The notes under the pieces are model-generated. The model had not been told where the DNA came from. It made no database searches and saw nothing but the letters and a program-made list of their open reading frames with translations. A stretch of 7,337 bases of DNA. Origin: Ponticaulis sp. GTDB taxonomy: Bacteria > Pseudomonadota > Alphaproteobacteria > Caulobacterales > Hyphomonadaceae. Position 1 is the stretch's first letter; each line of letters starts with the position of its first letter. The stretch covers positions 1-7,337 of the forward strand of contig PABS01000118.1 in assembly GCA_002699325.1 (NCBI GenBank), in the 5' to 3' direction. Below are positions 5,709 to 7,337 of the stretch, in pieces. The position numbers were made by a program, and so were the translations under genes.

Positions 5709-7337
5709 TTAGTCCCAGCCGCAGGTCCGGCCTTCGTTTTCTTCCCTCATATAGGCTATCAGCGGCTCGAAATATTCGGTGATGGCAGAGCCATCCATTT
5801 CGCGCGTACCGGTGAAGGCCTCAAGAGCGTCCGGCCATGGCTCGGAAGCACCCATTTCGAGCATGGCGTTCAGCCGCTGGCCAACTTCCTCATTGCCATA
5901 GATCGAGCAACGGTGAAGCGGTCCTTCCCAACCAGCCATCTCGCACGCCGCTTCGTGGAACTGGAATTGCAGGATGTAGCTGAGGAAGTAGCGCAGATAA
6001 GGCGTGTTGCCTGGAATATGATATTTCGCGCCTGGATCGAACGCGTCGGCTGGGCGTGGGGCCGGTGGCATGATGCCCTGATTGGCAAGGCGACGCTCCC
6101 ACCATTTGTCATTATACTGATCTGGCGAAGTCGAGCCGTCCAGAACGCTCCAGCGCCACTGATCGACAGTGAGGGCGAAGGGCAGGAAGGCGATCTTGTC
6201 GAGCGCGGTGTTCAGGAGCAGTGCGAGGTCTGCATCTTCGCCCGGCACCTGGCTCTCATCAATGAGGCCGATCTGCTGGAGATAGTACGGTGTGATGGAG
6301 AGCGCGATGAAGTCGCCAATGGCTTCATGGAAGCCATCATGCGCGCCATCCTTATAGAGATGATCGACGTCTTTATAGGCGCGTTGATAATAGTTGTGAC
6401 CGAGTTCGTGGTGGACTGTCTGGAAGTCTTCAGCATTGACCTCGGTACACATTTTGATGCGGATGTCTTCCTCGTCATCCACGTCCCATGCGGACGCGTG
6501 ACACACCACTTCACGATCATCCGGGCGGACAATCATGGAGCGCTCCCAGAAGGTCTCCGGCAGCTCTTTAAAGCCCAGTGATGAGAAGAAGGATTCGCCG
6601 GTCTCGACCATTTTGATCGGGGTGTAGTCATTGTCGCGAAGCTGTTGGGTCAGGTCGTAAGACGGACCTGGCAGATCATCCGGCTTAACCAGCGGATAAA
6701 TTTCAGACCAGCTCTGCGCCCACATATTGCCAAGCAGGTCGGCGCGGATCGGGCCGGTATCCGGCTGGACGTCTGAGCCGTAGAAGTCGCTGAGTTCGCC
6801 GCGGACGAAACAATGAAGTTCGTCATAGAGCGGAGAGACCTGGGTCCACAGACGCTCAACTTCGGCTTCCATCTCGTCGGCTGGCATGTCGTAGCCAGAC
6901 AGCCACATTTCAGCGACATTCTTATAGCCGAGTTCCTTCGCGCCAGCGGTCGCGATTTCCACCATGCGGGCGTAATCGTCTTTCATTGGCGGAGAAACGG
7001 TGCGCCAGCCTTCCCAGGCTTCCTTGAGAATTTCAGGGTTGCGAGACTGTTCGATGATGGTGGACAGCTGATCCAGGGTCAGCGCGTCGATATCGTATGA
7101 GCCGGCGCCGTTCACCTCGGTGAGCAGGGCTTCAACTTCTTCAATGTTATTCTTGAAACCATAGGTGCCCGTTGAGTAGGTCGCGTCGAGACCGGTGGTG
7201 ATCTCTGCGAGTTCTTCAGCAGCGCCTTCTGTGGATGGCGCAGGGAGCGTCAGGCCACCCTGCAGACGCTGCATTTTGCGGCGCAGGTCTGGCGGCAGGT
7301 CGACATCCTTGAAGCGCTTCGTCGCATTGGCATACTC
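5709..7337 (-). CDS. M2 family metallopeptidase (bacterial ACE-like peptidyl-dipeptidase), N-terminus cut by window edge
   Basis: The frame is open from the right edge to the stop at 5709-5711 and gives 542 visible residues. It is a zinc peptidyl-dipeptidase of the angiotensin-converting-enzyme family, which removes C-terminal dipeptides. The zinc site is TVHHELGHNYY: HELGH is encoded at 6396-6410 on the minus strand, and the third ligand is the Glu of HEAIGD (6324-6326). Other ACE landmarks are GNMWAQSW, CHASAWDV, FLPFALTVDQWRW, KYHIPGNTPYLRYFLS (the substrate-binding His and Tyr region) and QFQFHEAACEMAG. The C-terminus (EALEAFTG-type segment, then EGRTCGWD) is complete. An internal ATG at 7274 is not the real start: codons upstream of it (EYANATKRFKDVDLPPDLRR) fit the family and have no stop. 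Perhaps 60-100 residues, including a signal peptide, should lie beyond the edge. No active-site residue is missing in what is seen. It is monocistronic at its 3' end. Confidence 0.93.
   Translation of the reverse strand, partial: EYANATKRFKDVDLPPDLRRKMQRLQGGLTLPAPSTEGAAEELAEITTGLDATYSTGTYGFKNNIEEVEALLTEVNGAGSYDIDALTLDQLSTIIEQSRNPEILKEAWEGWRTVSPPMKDDYARMVEIATAGAKELGYKNVAEMWLSGYDMPADEMEAEVERLWTQVSPLYDELHCFVRGELSDFYGSDVQPDTGPIRADLLGNMWAQSWSEIYPLVKPDDLPGPSYDLTQQLRDNDYTPIKMVETGESFFSSLGFKELPETFWERSMIVRPDDREVVCHASAWDVDDEEDIRIKMCTEVNAEDFQTVHHELGHNYYQRAYKDVDHLYKDGAHDGFHEAIGDFIALSITPYYLQQIGLIDESQVPGEDADLALLLNTALDKIAFLPFALTVDQWRWSVLDGSTSPDQYNDKWWERRLANQGIMPPAPRPADAFDPGAKYHIPGNTPYLRYFLSYILQFQFHEAACEMAGWEGPLHRCSIYGNEEVGQRLNAMLEMGASEPWPDALEAFTGTREMDGSAITEYFEPLIAYMREENEGRTCGWD

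Noticed and set aside
5913..6581. Open frame of 222 codons on the plus strand
   Set aside because: It is antisense to the highly conserved M2 peptidase core including the zinc site. It has no ribosome binding site and no recognisable domain.
7272..7274. ATG at 7274 (minus) as the start of the M2 peptidase
   Set aside because: The frame continues to the window edge without a stop, and the upstream residues fit the M2 family. The real start is outside the window.

Overview
The window looks like a piece of an alphaproteobacterial chromosome of moderately high GC, probably from a marine or aquatic lineage near Hyphomonadaceae/Caulobacterales. This placement rests on the style of the proteins: an ExoD-like tail, a bacterial ACE-like M2 dipeptidase, a DUF1499 lipoprotein and a periplasmic cyclophilin of the 'LDRN' type. 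No rRNA or other marker gene is present, so the taxonomy is an inference. Coding density is high, no gap exceeds about 140 bases, and there are no transposases, CRISPR arrays, tRNAs or phage genes.

Layout, left to right. (1) The last 59 codons of an ExoD-family membrane protein (+) enter from the left edge. (2) A short gap carries a perfect 14-bp palindrome that looks like a repressor operator. It sits in front of a secreted family-10 pectate lyase (+, 261-1415). (3) After 106 bases comes a lipoprotein with an SGNH-hydrolase-like layout (+, 1522-2493). It ends at a strong intrinsic terminator (2514-2547). (4) A convergent minus-strand gene (2555-4027) encodes a 490-residue, cysteine-rich secreted protein that I do not recognise. 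(5) A divergent plus-strand gene encodes a periplasmic cyclophilin-type peptidylprolyl isomerase; its start is best placed at 4166. (6) A small DUF1499 lipoprotein follows (+, 5155-5634). (7) The minus-strand M2 peptidyl-dipeptidase (ACE family) runs off the right edge. A hairpin with a T-rich tail on the minus strand (around 5636-5672) terminates it.

Every gene product with a visible N-terminus carries an export signal: three Sec signal peptides and two lipoprotein signals. The ExoD tail is membrane-embedded, and M2 enzymes of this type are normally exported. The clearest functional pairing is the pectate lyase with the adjacent SGNH-like lipoprotein. These could act together on pectin, one cutting the backbone and the other removing ester groups, under the palindromic operator. 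That pairing is inferred from adjacency only. The rest looks like ordinary envelope housekeeping. I found no convincing new multi-gene system. The most open items are the unknown 490-residue protein, the SGNH-like lipoprotein and the operator.
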